Assembly: GCA_013397935.1 (NCBI GenBank)
Contig: VZRN01004392.1
Coordinates: 447,630-511,629 of the forward strand
Length of the DNA: 64,000 bases
Direction: 5' to 3'
Origin: Dasyornis broadbenti
Taxonomy: Eukaryota; Chordata; Aves; Passeriformes; Dasyornithidae
Below the pieces are notes generated by a model that worked only from the letters and a program-made list of their open reading frames with translations, was not told the origin of the DNA and ran no database searches. The position numbers and the translations under genes are program-made. This document shows positions 38,325 through 48,905 of the stretch, piece by piece; position 1 is the first letter of the stretch; the number at the start of each line of letters is the position of its first letter.

Positions 38325-39320
38325 CCACAGAAACACAAAACAGTTGAGGCTAGAAGGGACTTCTGGAGGGTCACCTGGTTTAACCTCCTGCTTAAGAAAA
38401 AACACCTAGTGCTGTGTGCCCAGCACCATGTTCAGATGGCTTTTCAATAGCTGCAAGGAAGGAAACTCCACAAACAGCTATGCCAGTGCTCCACCACCCT
38501 CACAGTGAGAAAGGTCTTCCCTGACGTTCAGACAGAACCATCTAAGTTTCAGTTTGTACCTGTTGCCTCTGGTTCTGTCCCCAGCACCACTGAAAAGGGT
38601 CTGTCTTTGTCTTTCTTGCATCTTCCCTTCACATATGTATAGACATTGATGAGATCCCCCCAAGACTTCTCTGCTCTAGGCTAAACAGCCTCAGCTACCT
38701 CAGCCTTTCCCCATATGAGAGAGATGCCAGTCTCTTCATCCTCTCTGTGGCCTATTGTTGGAAACTCTCTATGCCTGTTCTCCACTGCCGTTCCCAGAAC
38801 TGGACTCAATACTCCAGGTGTGGTGTCACCAGCTGAGATAAAAGTGAGCTTCTTTGCACCAGCTGTGCTCAGTCACATGCTTTATTATTCACTGAGTTTT
38901 ATGTGCTCATGGCCCTGGCTTATCTCCACGGAGCTTTCTTCCATTTTAGAGGTTAATACAGTGAGTTACTTTCTACCTCTAGGGGTTTAGTCAGTCACAA
39001 GGGGGTCCATCTAAATGGAAGCATGACCTTTTGGCATATCAGACACTCTTCCCAGTTTTGTGTCATCAGCAAACTCACTGAAGGTATAGCCTGTTGCATC
39101 ATCCATATCAGTGCAGATGTTAAACAGGACTGGAGCCAGTATTGACTGCTAGAGTACATCGCTAGTTACTGGCCTTCAACTTGACTTTATGCCACTGATC
39201 ACCATGCTCCAGGCCTGCCCATTCCACTAATTTTCTACTCAGCTCACTGTCTGCTCATCCAGGCTGTACATCAACAGCTTCTCTATGAGGATCACTAGAG
39301 ACACAAAGACTTAACCATTC
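38325..39320 (-). mobile_element. CR1 LINE with RT remnant, antisense
   Basis: About 1 kb, 3' end at the left. The 3' UTR is readable as 'CACAAAACAGTTGAGGCTAG', 'AGGGACTTCTGGAGGGTCAC' and the 'AGAAAGGTCTTCCCTGACGTT' block. Moving right (element-upstream) comes the end of ORF2. The RT catalytic box is still intact on the minus strand at 39073-39062 (context SEFADDTK), unlike the other RT-bearing copies here. Beyond it the sequence decays through the motif A region and stops near 39320. Frame breaks elsewhere make the copy non-functional. Confidence 0.9.
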
Positions 39321-39339
39321 TTTCATTCATTTAATACAA

Positions 39340-39545
39340 CTTGTGAATGTATTCTTCCTTCCTCTTCACCTCTGTGTCAAGTCTAGTCCTTTCTGCACTA
39401 CAGCCCTCTAGGTGGTAGAAGACCATGATTAGATCTTCCTGAGCCTTCTTGTGTGCAGTCTAATCCAGCTTCTTCCGTCTCCTCATATGAAATATGTTTG
39501 AACTGTCTAAATGTCTTTAGCATTAGGGGACCACAACCAGAGATG
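39340..39545 (-). mobile_element. Second CR1 LINE 3' UTR fragment, antisense
   Basis: Shows the CR1 3' UTR order again ('TAGATCTTCCTGAGCCTTC', 'AGTCTAATCCAGCTTC', 'TCTCCTCATATGAAATATG', 'GACCACAACCAG'). It therefore represents a different insertion or a rearranged part, not a continuation of the neighbour at 38325-39320. It is strongly diverged. Confidence 0.6.
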
Positions 39546-41391
39546 ATTCTCTAAGATATCACAAATACCAAATAAAGAAAAATAAACCATTTGCTTGGTC
39601 TGTAATATATGCTTGCTCTAATATACCTCTGTAAGCTGTTTTTTACTACCGAAAGAATGCATTGCTGACTCATGTCTGACTCACAGCACAACAGGACATC
39701 CATGCTTAGTCTGTACTGATGCAAGTTATTCTGTCTCACCTGCAGGACTTGGAATTTTTCTTTTCTTGATCAAGAAAAATGAAGAAAAATAAAAAATCTG
39801 AAATAATGGGAAAGTATACTGAAAAACAAGGAAAAGTATGAAACAAGTAAAAGAGCAAATTAGGAGAAAAGCTACTTCATATATGTACCAATGAAAGCAG
39901 AGACTAAAAATTAAAAACACATTGGGTGATTCCAGGAAAGGCAAAGAAATACTTGACTGTATTCTGTTTAGACTGTGCTTCCCATTCCTGAAAGAAACAG
40001 GATAAAAATGAAGGGGAAAATAATGAACTGGAAAAGACAAGTCTTATTGTCTTTCTACTGCTGCAAAAAAGTGATAGAAGATGGAAAAGGAACAAACCAT
40101 GGAGAAGTCATATTGCAATAAATGAAAAGGCCAAAGTGAAAGACTGGACAAACACAATTAAGAGGAAAAAGATAGGAAAAACTTGAGGAAAAGGTAGATT
40201 TGACATTCAGATTGCTGCCATATAATGGGTTTGACCTTTAAATTACTGAATTAACATTTTTCTTATCTCTGCATTGTACTTAGTTCTAAGGAAAATTTTA
40301 CATTTTAAAACACTTTGATCAATCCATCAAGTTGAGCTATTCATGAATCTAAATAAAAACAACTGCCCTTCTTAAAAGTGTGTTTTTCTAAATATGTATG
40401 CTGTAACTGCCAACAAGGAGCTTACATGGTGCTGAAGTTAGTCGTGTGCGTTTCTAAAGAAGTATTTTTTGAGATTTCTCAGAAAAACAGTTTCGATCTC
40501 AGTCAATATGGCCCTTATTAAATTACATTGCACACATGCTGAATCCTTGATATCACATTTAGTTAGTCCAAATGTTGTGAAGAATACCAAGGCAGATGAT
40601 ATTTAGATTTTATATGCACTGATTATATATATGATTTCTTTTTTTTCTGCTTGTTTTTGTAAATGTAGAGATTAGGAATGCAACCAGGTAAATTTCTTTA
40701 AGTTTTTTTTCCTCTTAATTCTCCTAAATAGCACAGAACAAATAAAAAACAAAGCTAGAAAATCCTTGGACATTTGGAGGAAAATAACTATGTTAAGGAT
40801 ATATTATGGTTAAACAGTATGGCATTTGCAGCAAGCAAACTTATGAACCCGCCAGGCTGTAAGTTACAGCCTGGTTTCAACTTTGCATTACCTTGAAGTA
40901 TTTCTCAGTGAATACAATACTGGTTCTGTAGTTTGAGGGGTGGGTTGTAATAAAGTATACCCTTGTAACATTATGCAGTATTGTGTTTCATTCTGTCTAG
41001 TAGGGTCTATAAAAGTTACTTATTTCAAAGAACATTGCAACATACTTAAATAACAGTATAGCTTCAAAGAGTGAACCGTTGAGAAAACGTGCTGTAAAAA
41101 TCAAAGGTTGTCCAAGGTTACAACTAAATTAATTTAGACTCAGTGCCTGAACTGAAGCTTTGAAAGTTCACACTACATATACTTTGCTAGGTAATTTCTT
41201 TCTTATTTTTCTGTTAGCAATCAGACCAATATAAGAATTGCTCAGTTTAATTTGTCTGTCTTGCTTTCATTAAGTTACATACCAAGTCTTTCATTCTGCA
41301 CTCAAGAGAAAAAAAAGGCAGGAAAGAAAAGTAAACTGCGCAAATAAATGTTTTGTCAGTCCCTACTTTCCCTCTTTTCTTTTTATCATTG
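39546..41391. other. Unique AT-rich DNA, no gene seen
   Basis: A purine-rich stretch (about 39760-40200) creates long T/F/S-rich open frames on the minus strand that look compositional, not coding. No repeats recognised. Confidence 0.6.
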
Positions 41392-42200
41392 TGTTGGATT
41401 ACCCTTGACTGGATTCCTGATGCCTACACAGATGTTCTCTCACTCCACATCCTTGACTGAACAGCGGAAGATTAAAAACTCATGGGTTTAGCTAAACAGA
41501 GGGAGATTGCCTTCCACATGGGCACATCATCACATGGACATATCACAAAAACTGACTTAACTTGGGGAAAATTTATTGCCCAATAAAACTGTAGGACAGT
41601 GAGAAACAAAGACAAAAGTAAAACACCTTCCAATTACCCCTTTTCCAGGCTTAGCTTCACTATTTCTTTCCCAATTCCTCTACCTCCTTCCCTGTGGAAA
41701 GTGCTGGCAGGATGGGGAATTGGGAATTGGGGTCAGCAGCAGTCTGCTGACCTCACATGTTTTGCTTGGTCCAACATGGGTCCTGCTCACAGGCAGAGTC
41801 CTTCAGAAAATGTCTAGCTGCCTCAGCATGGGATGCTCCGTGGTCTGTGGGGGACTAACTGCTCTGCTTTGGTCCTGTCCAGCAGCTGCAGAGGAACATC
41901 TGCTCCAATGTCTTGAGCACCTTCTCCTCCTTCTCCGACCTTGGTGTCCACAGGGCTCTTTCTCACACATTTCCCCCCACTCCTCACTGCCTTACAGTGT
42001 TTTCCCCTTTCTCAAATGTGTTTACCCTGAGGTGCCACCACCTTGGCTTGGGGCTGTGGGACTCAGCTGTACCCTACCGTGGATTTGCTGGAGCTGCCTG
42101 GAGCTGGCTGTGTCCAGCATGGGGCAGCTCCGGCCATCTCTCAAGGAGGCCACCTCTGCAGCCCCCCACTATGAACACCTGGACACCTGCACCCAATGCA
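41392..42200 (-). mobile_element. Nearly complete LTR (family A), antisense
   Basis: About 809 bp. The plus-strand edges TGTTGGATTACCC and ...CACCCAATGCA give TG...CA ends. Minus-strand polyadenylation signal: AATAAA at 41577-41572. The internal order follows family A: 'CTTGGGGAAAATTTATTGCC', 'GGATGGGGAATTGGG', 'GGTCCTGTCCAGCAGCTGCAG', 'CCTTGGTGTCCACAGGGCTC' and a TCAAATGTGTTTACC segment that would be the TATA side. It carries fewer of the 'CTGCTCCAGCGTGGG' modules than the copy at 1791-2730. No internal ERV sequence adjoins it. I could not find a convincing target-site duplication. The GC-rich part produces three overlapping chance open frames. Confidence 0.85.
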
Positions 42201-44537
42201 ATCAACAATTAAAGAGAAAAAAACCCCAAACCCTTTATTAAAATCTAAGAATACAAGATACAATAGGAAACAAATTAAATAGGATGTTGGTACTATGATG
42301 ACAAAGAAGGACAAAATTTGGCTTAGAGTCAAACTGAATCCTATTGATCTCCAGGGTTTAATTCCTTCTATGGTTTTGAAATTCTGTTAAAATAGATCTA
42401 ATGCAATGAGAGCACCAGTAAAAGTAGTCGGTTAGAGGATAATTAACCAACAGATCGAAAGGATAAGATTCATTGTCTTTATCAATAGCTATTTAAAAGT
42501 TAAAACCTTAAAAAGAAAACTAATCATACAGATTCTTTATGTGGTTTATGGGGGAAAAAAAGGCAGGAAAAAGATATTCAGAGATGGGATGACTCAGCCC
42601 TCAAAGCTGATGACCCCTCTTGTTCTGTTGATTATGAGTTAGACCTTGATTAGCAGAGTCTTGCTAGTTTTTAGATCCCTAAGTAGCTTCAATATCTATT
42701 CTAGTGCTGCTATCAACTGAGATTAATCCCAATTCAAATTTCCAATTTCAATAGCAGTGAAACTGAGTATTCATATTCTAATGTACTTTATGACTCTTAC
42801 CAGGGCAAGATAGGCTGTTCATCTTGTTCTCTTTTTTTTTCCCTTGCTTGTTTTCACTTGTTTTATCAATTTTGTTCAACTGTAAAATTTTTGATAAGTA
42901 ATATCTTCCTTATGATTAATTATGCTATTCTTATGTCAAGGACATGCTAGTCCCTGATCAAGCTTGTGGAGTCTCCTTAAGATAAAAATAATACGTTAAA
43001 CTAAATCTCCATACGTAGAGTCTGACTAATAAAAATGGCAAATACTCCTTTCAGATTTTTCATCAGTAAGAAAACAGCTTTTTCTGATACTGCCCTTTAT
43101 TTTTTTTTTTTAGACTGAATGTTAATGTTGCAACTTTATCTTTTACTTATTTCTCATTATTATGACAAAAAAATTACCCTGCAGGTACAATACAATATAA
43201 CTAATGAAAAATTGCTTCTTGCATCCTAAATCATGATTTAGGAAGTAAAATCTCAGCCTTTCATGAGCTTTAAAATATTTATTTAGTGAAGAATCCAGCA
43301 TTAGGATACCTAATGTGTATTTGACTTTAGACTCTGATTTTAGACCGTGTGATCAGTTCTTATAGTAATGTAACTGGTAACAAGAAGTTTTCTGGGGCAC
43401 TTACCTGTAACTGGAAGAGATTCATACATCATTTCCTTTCCTAACTTCTTTATTGATCAAAATATTTCCAGCGGCTCTTTTTATAGGTTTGATTTTTACT
43501 GTACATTTTATTGCAAGATACTGTTTTGTACAATGTAAGTTTAAGATTATGTAGAATCATTCATATATGTTTCTGATAAGAAGTCAATCTGCAAATTTGA
43601 TTGATAGAATGTTTTCTTGATTGCTGAATGGTACTTTTTTTTCAATGACTTTGTTGCTGCAAGCTGTTCGTAATGTCTGTTGCATTGAACAATACACAGA
43701 TTCAGCACAGTTCCCTCATTTGAAAGTTTTGGCAGAACGCTCTTTGAAATGCGTCAAATAACAAGCTTGTATTAGTCAACTTTGTGCAATGTAGATTTAG
43801 TGTGTATATTTTTCTAACATCATTCACTCCATTGCTTTTTCCTTTAATTCTGTTTTGAAGGTGTTAAATGTTTTCCATTGGAAATAATATAAATAAATAG
43901 TGTGCCATTTTAGTCACTCTTTGCCTTTATTAGTGAGAACAGTAAGGCAATTTGATGTAATCTGCCTGGAGATCTTTCAGTGATTAAAGCAAAAAACATT
44001 TATAAAGAAACTAAATGAGATTTTTTAAGTGAACAAAACAAGTTTTTCATAATAGCATAAGAATTAAGATTTCACAGCATGATCTTGCTTCAGAGATGCC
44101 AAGAACTCATATGGATTATTAAAACACAAATGAACTTTTAAGAAGCTATAATGATCTATACACTACAAGAATGTTTAAATGAAAATAGAAAATTAAATTT
44201 AAAAGCATTACTTCATGAAGATCAAAGCAGAAGACGCAGCCAGGTTAAAAGATTTTGAGAGTTTATTACATCAGCAATAACCTACCAAGCAATTTTTTCT
44301 CAAAATATGTAATGTGGGCAACTTGTTCTTCACAGAGTCCAAGTGGATGAATAAAAACTCTACATGCTCTTTTTCACCCCATCTGGATACATACTATAGG
44401 TCCAGGTTGTTAACAAGGATGTACAGTTTGTCCCTAGTAGTTCCCCCTTTGATGTGGGCACATAGGAAGCAGATGAGGTGAGGAATGAGTCATCCCCTAC
44501 TACAAAAGGGATATTTCTCACTAATTGGATCATAACA
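42201..44537. other. Unique AT-rich DNA, no gene seen
   Basis: No repeats recognised except short A/T runs. The segment 43640-43800 has higher complexity with several CpGs and a SOX-like GAACAAT, and may be a conserved non-coding element (inference only). Confidence 0.5.
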
Positions 44538-45011
44538 TAGGCCCAGTCAACAAGGGTTTGAGAAAGGTAGGTCTTGTATGACTGATCTGATCTCCTTCTA
44601 TGAAAAGATCACCCACTTAGTGGATAAGGGAAAGGCTGTGGATGTTGTTTACCTAATCTTCAGTAGCTGTTGACACCATTTCCCACAGCATTCTCCTGGG
44701 GAAACTGGCTGTTCAAGGATTGGATGGAAGTACTCTATATTGGGTAAAAAAATGTCTGAATGGCTAGAGCCAGAGAGTGGTGGTGAATGGAGTTAAATCC
44801 AGCAGCTGACTGGGTACAAGGGGTGCTCTCCAGGGCTCAATATTGGGGCTGGTCCTGTTTAATATCTTTGTCAGCGACCTGGACAAGGAGATCTAGTGCA
44901 CCTTCAGACAGTTGGCCCATGAAACCAAGTAGGGCGGAAGTATTGCTCTGCTGGAGGGCAGAAAGGTTCTGCAGAGTGATTTGGACAGGCAGGATTGATG
45001 GGCCGAGGCCA
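44538..45011 (+). mobile_element. CR1 LINE ORF2 (RT part), sense, truncated both ends
   Basis: Begins just before RT motif A ('CAAGGGTTTGAGAAAGGTAGG', from a GFRKGR-like segment), then 'GATCTCCTTCTATGAAAAG'. Motif A reads DVVYLIFSS near 44640-44666, its aspartate replaced by Ile, with a stop just after. 'CAGGGCTCAATATTGGGG' (QGSILG) and 'TTTAATATCTTTGTCAGCGA' follow. The FADD box is lost (LAHETK near 44915). It ends at 'GATGGGCCGAGGCC' and runs straight into the pentanucleotide array. No 3' UTR is present. Confidence 0.92.
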
Positions 45012-45264
45012 ATAGTACAGTATAGTATAGTTAGTATAGTATAGTATAGTATAGTACAGTACAGTATAGTATAGTACAGTACAGTACAGTACAGTATAGT
45101 ATAGTATAGTATAGTATAGTATAGTATAGTATAGTACAGTATAGTATAGTATAGTATAGTATAGTATAGTATAGTATAGTATAGTATAGTATAGTATAGT
45201 ATAGTATAGTGCAGTGTAGTATAGTATAGTTTAGTTTAGTTTAGTTTAGTTTAGTTTAGTTTAG
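45012..45264. repeat. Pentanucleotide array (ATAGT)n with variant blocks
   Basis: About 50 five-base units in a fixed register. The units ATAGT, ACAGT, TTAGT and a GCAGT-GTAGT pair are arranged in blocks: mixed ATAGT/ACAGT on the left, pure ATAGT in the centre (about 45140-45210), pure TTAGT on the right (about 45230-45264). One 4-base unit breaks register near 45031. It lies exactly between two CR1 pieces of opposite orientation. Confidence 0.97.
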
Positions 45265-45274
45265 TAGCAGGCCA

Positions 45275-45850
45275 AGGACCAAGTTCTTGCTCTTTCTACC
45301 CCTTTCTAAAATTGGGTGCAATGTGTCCCTTTCTGCAGTCACAGGGGACTTTATCTGGCTTACATGGCTTTTCAAATGTCATGGATAATGGCTTGGCAAC
45401 TACATAAACCAATTCCCTCATGACTCTGGAATGTGTCTTGTCCTGTTCCATATTCTTGTGTTTATTCAGGTTCCTCAGGTGGTCACAAATCTGATTTTCT
45501 CTTATGGGCTTAAGGATTTTGTTCCTCCAGTCCCTGCCCTGCAGTCCATCCACTCAAGAGCTTTTGGAAGAGAGATTCCCAGTGAAGATGAACAAAAAAC
45601 ATCGTTGAGTACTTCAGCCTTTTCCTTGTCTGCTCTTATCAGTTTGCCAGCCTTGCTCGTCTGTGGGGGTACACTTTTTCTGACCTGCCTTTTCTGGATG
45701 AAATACCTGTAGAAGCCCTTCTTGCTGTTCTTTCTGTCCCTTGCCAAGTTCAGCTCCAGCTGCATCTTGGTCTTCCTCACCCCATCCGTACACAACTGAG
45801 TAGCATTCCTATGCTCTTCCCAGAATATGGGCAGTGAAATATCCATTTAA
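45275..45850 (-). mobile_element. CR1 LINE ORF2 (endonuclease-RT linker), antisense
   Basis: Minus-strand translation gives the part of CR1 ORF2 between the endonuclease and RT: 'LNLARDRKNSKKGFYRY', 'QKRQVRKSVPP', 'ADKEKAEVLND', then in another frame 'VMRELVYVVAKPLSMTFEK' and 'GHIAPNFRKG'. One frameshift or stop separates the two frames around 45502-45553. Otherwise the frames are long for a dead copy. It ends just before the RT begins, almost where the sense piece at 44538 starts in the consensus, suggesting both derive from one element. Confidence 0.9.
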
Positions 45851-46094
45851 GATAGATATCCTGCAATGGTAGTATTTATGATCTATTAAGTAAAGAAACA
45901 ATGTTTTAGAAAAGCAAATATATAACTACAGGAAAGGGAACTAAAACAGAGACACAATGCTTTATTTCTAAATTAAATCTTATGCTGCCTGGAGTGATCT
46001 CTTAAATGCGTTACTATCATGTAACTGAACCTTGAAAAGGAGTGGAAGATATTTTTTTTTCCTTTGTTTTCTTTTGTTTGGTTGTTTTTTTTTT

Positions 46095-46290
46095 CACTAT
46101 CCAAATGCACTTTAATTAACAACAAATGAAATAATTTTTCTTTAGGCTGAGTCTCTTTTGCCAATGACTGTAAGTGGTGCAGAATTTCCCTGTCTTTGTC
46201 TTGATGCACAAACATTTTCATTTTATTTTCTTCTCCTGTCCACTTAAGGAAGAGTAGTAAGAGTAGAGTTCAAATCTGTGAGGAGAAAGT
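46095..46290 (+). mobile_element. 3' fragment of family A LTR, sense
   Basis: Matches the R/U5-like end of family A in the sense direction: 'CTTTAGGCTGAGTCTCTTTTG', 'CCAATGACTGTAAGTGGTG', 'CCCTGTCTTTGTCTTGATGC', 'TTCTCCTGTCCACTTAAGG'. The expected AATAAA has decayed (AATGAAATAA). The far 3' end is not clear. Confidence 0.75.
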
Positions 46291-47724
46291 GTACACAGAC
46301 TTTGTATTTCATAGAAATGAAAAAAAAACCCTAGTACAGCATCTCTTTCAGCCTTGCATGACATTCATAAGAATTTAAGATTAAAGATCAGTGCCACTAA
46401 TCAGTGTACTGTCACATATCCTGTGATGCCTTGTTGCCAACAATGGTCAATATTTTTCAGAAAAAAAGATACCTGGAACTCTTGGAACAAATATGGGAAA
46501 GTGAATGTTCCCTTCAGAAAGTGCTTATTTAGCATATCTGTCCTCTTTAACCTGCTTATTCAAAAATTCTGCAAATACATTATGCTAACTGCATCAGAAA
46601 AGCAAAGATGTGGATGGATATTAATGAACTATCATACTTTTAATGACAAAACACAAAATTATTCTTTATAAGAGATCACATTCACAATCATAGGGCTAGC
46701 TTATAATACACATGCCAAAGTAATATATTTCAGCATTATTCCAGGCTCTTTTATGATCTAGTATAAAAGTGTGTGAAGACATTTCCTTCACTCCTTCTTT
46801 CTCTGTGTATAAAACACATTTAGAAATAGAAAAAAAAGATTTGTTGAATATGGAAAGAGTGACTCTTTTTCATTTTTGCACTTTATTGTCATTAACAATA
46901 TCTTTTTCTATTTAAGATCATGTACTGTCTCTCTTTTACATGAAAAGACTGGGAGGATAACAAAGCTGACAGTGAAACCTGGTATGGGCAACATATTTCA
47001 CAAGTCTTTAAAGTCTTTAGGCATGAAACACACTAAAAGTATAAAATATGCAGTAGAATTTGCAAATTGTGCCTTAAAATAATTCTACTAGAAATAGCTT
47101 TTAAATTTTGTAGGAAAACAGCTCTGCAAAGCATTCCTCCTTTTAGACAATTCATTGCCTCCTGGTTTCGGTATTATTAGGGAAAGATAAATGCTTCCAT
47201 TTTGATGATTTTAAAGTTCATTAGTTAAAAGCATGATAAGAAAAATATTTTAATACTATTTTTAAAAAAATGTCCAAATACTCAAACCTTATTATTTGAT
47301 TTAAGAAGACATTTACATATTTTGAGCCAGAAGGAGTATTGAATATGAAGTTATCCAATACAGAAGCGAAGGGTGAATTCAAAATCTGCTGCATTCTAAG
47401 TGATTTGCTATCAACAGAATGTCACTGAAAGACTTTTTTTTGTTGTAAATTGAGTCATCAGTGAAACCCCGTGTATCTGCCAGTATTGTTATCTGCCATG
47501 GACATAGAAACTGATATAGAGAACATTTGGATGTCTTAAATCAATACACCACTGTTAGAGTCAAAGACAAAACAAGGAGACTTTTAACTGGTAGTCATTC
47601 AAAATGGCAGCATTATCTTTTTCTTCAAAATAGTCCTGCTATAAAACTGGAAAGGTGATGCAGGCCTAATTCTGGAAAACACTTCCAGACACATAAGTAC
47701 GGGAAAATCTGAAAGGTTTCACCA
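46291..47724. other. Unique AT-rich DNA, no gene seen
   Basis: A 105-codon open frame at 46354-46671 (+) has no recognisable domain, no splice signals worth noting and AT-rich codons. I treat it as chance. Confidence 0.55.
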
Positions 47725-48905
47725 AGGGGGAAGTCACCCTTGACCATCTTGATAAAGCCCTGTGATAAAATAATTCTCTTGGTGCATGAGGGGAGACCGA
47801 TCGACGTTGTCTATCTGGGCTTCATTAAGACTTGAGACGCTGTCTCCCATAAAATCGTCATAGAAATCTGTTGGAGTCTGGGTTAAATGAGCAGTGAGGT
47901 GAGTTAAAAATGAGCTGAATGGCTGGGCCCAGAAGCAGGGAATCAATGGCTCAAAGTCTAGTTGGAGGCCAGTGACTAGCAGTGTACTCCAGGGATCAAT
48001 ACTGGCTCCAGTACTATTTAACATCTCCATTAATTGAAATGGACGTTGGGGCAAAGCAAACCTTGGCAAGTTTTCTGTTGATACAAAACTGGAAGTGTGG
48101 CTGATACACCAAGGATTCATGCTCCTATCCAGAGGGGCCTCAACAAGCTGGAGAACTGAAATGAGAGAAAAATCATGGAATTCAACAAGAACTGTAAAAT
48201 CCTGTGCATGGGAGAAGCATCCCCAAACATGAATACGTATGATGGGAGCCACACAGGTGAAAAGCAGCTTTGTAAAAACATCTCTGTCTCATTGAAAGGG
48301 TGTCTGATTGAACACATCCCAGCAAGGTGCCCTTGCTACAAAGAAGTCCAGTGGTATCCTGGGTGCATTAGACAAGCTATTGCCAGGAGTTGCACACAGA
48401 TGGAACATTTCAGCGCTGATGAGGCCACTCTTTGAGTCCTCTATTCAGTTCTGGGCTCCTCAGAGTAAGAGAGATATAGGCATACTGAAAAGTCCAACAA
48501 AGGGCCACAAAGATGACAAAAGGACACGAGCAACTCTCCCATAGAAAAAGCTGAGACCTTTGTAACTTTTCAGCCTGGAGAGCAGAACTGTCAGGAGTAA
48601 AATATGTTAAGAGAGGATCTAAAGAAGACAGAGCCAGACTGTTCAGTGGTGCCCATCCATAGAATCAGGGGCAACAGGAGAACACTGAAACACAGAAGGT
48701 TCTGTCTGAATATCAGGAAACACTTTTTCACAGTGGGAGTGACGGGTTGCTATGGACACTACAGAATGTACATCATTGGAGATAGTGGAAAGCATGGTCC
48801 TGGGAAACTAGCTGCAGGTGGCCCTGATTGAGAAAAGGAGTTTAACTAAAAGACTCTTCAGACTTCCCTTCCATCCTCAACCTTTCTGTGATTCTGTGAC
48901 TGTGA
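47725..48905 (+). mobile_element. CR1 LINE with decayed RT, sense
   Basis: About 1.2 kb, running from shortly before RT motif A to the 3' tail. Motif A region: DVVYLGFIK near 47798 (catalytic Asp changed to Gly). The 'CTCCAGGGATCAATACTGGC' turn follows near 47986. The catalytic box is degraded (GKFSVDTK near 48066). The post-RT and 3' UTR blocks follow: 'CAGTTCTGGGCTCCTCAGAG', 'CAACAAAGGGCCACAAAGATG', 'TTTTCAGCCTGGAGAGCAG'. It ends with the terminal TTCTGTGATTCTGTGACTGTG. It is 5'-truncated and dead. Confidence 0.94.

Noticed and set aside
39760..40200. F/S-rich minus-strand open frames
   Set aside because: They result from a purine-rich plus strand, and the residue make-up is purely compositional.
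41599..42241. Three overlapping open frames of up to 173 codons
   Set aside because: They fall in the GC-rich LTR at 41392-42200 and run opposite to or across the element's own direction, so they are by-products of composition.
45012..45264. Regular array considered as CRISPR-like or telomere-like
   Set aside because: Five-base units with no spacers exclude CRISPR. The units are not TTAGGG.
45973..46221. 82-codon minus-strand frame
   Set aside because: It runs antisense through an LTR fragment and poly-T tracts.
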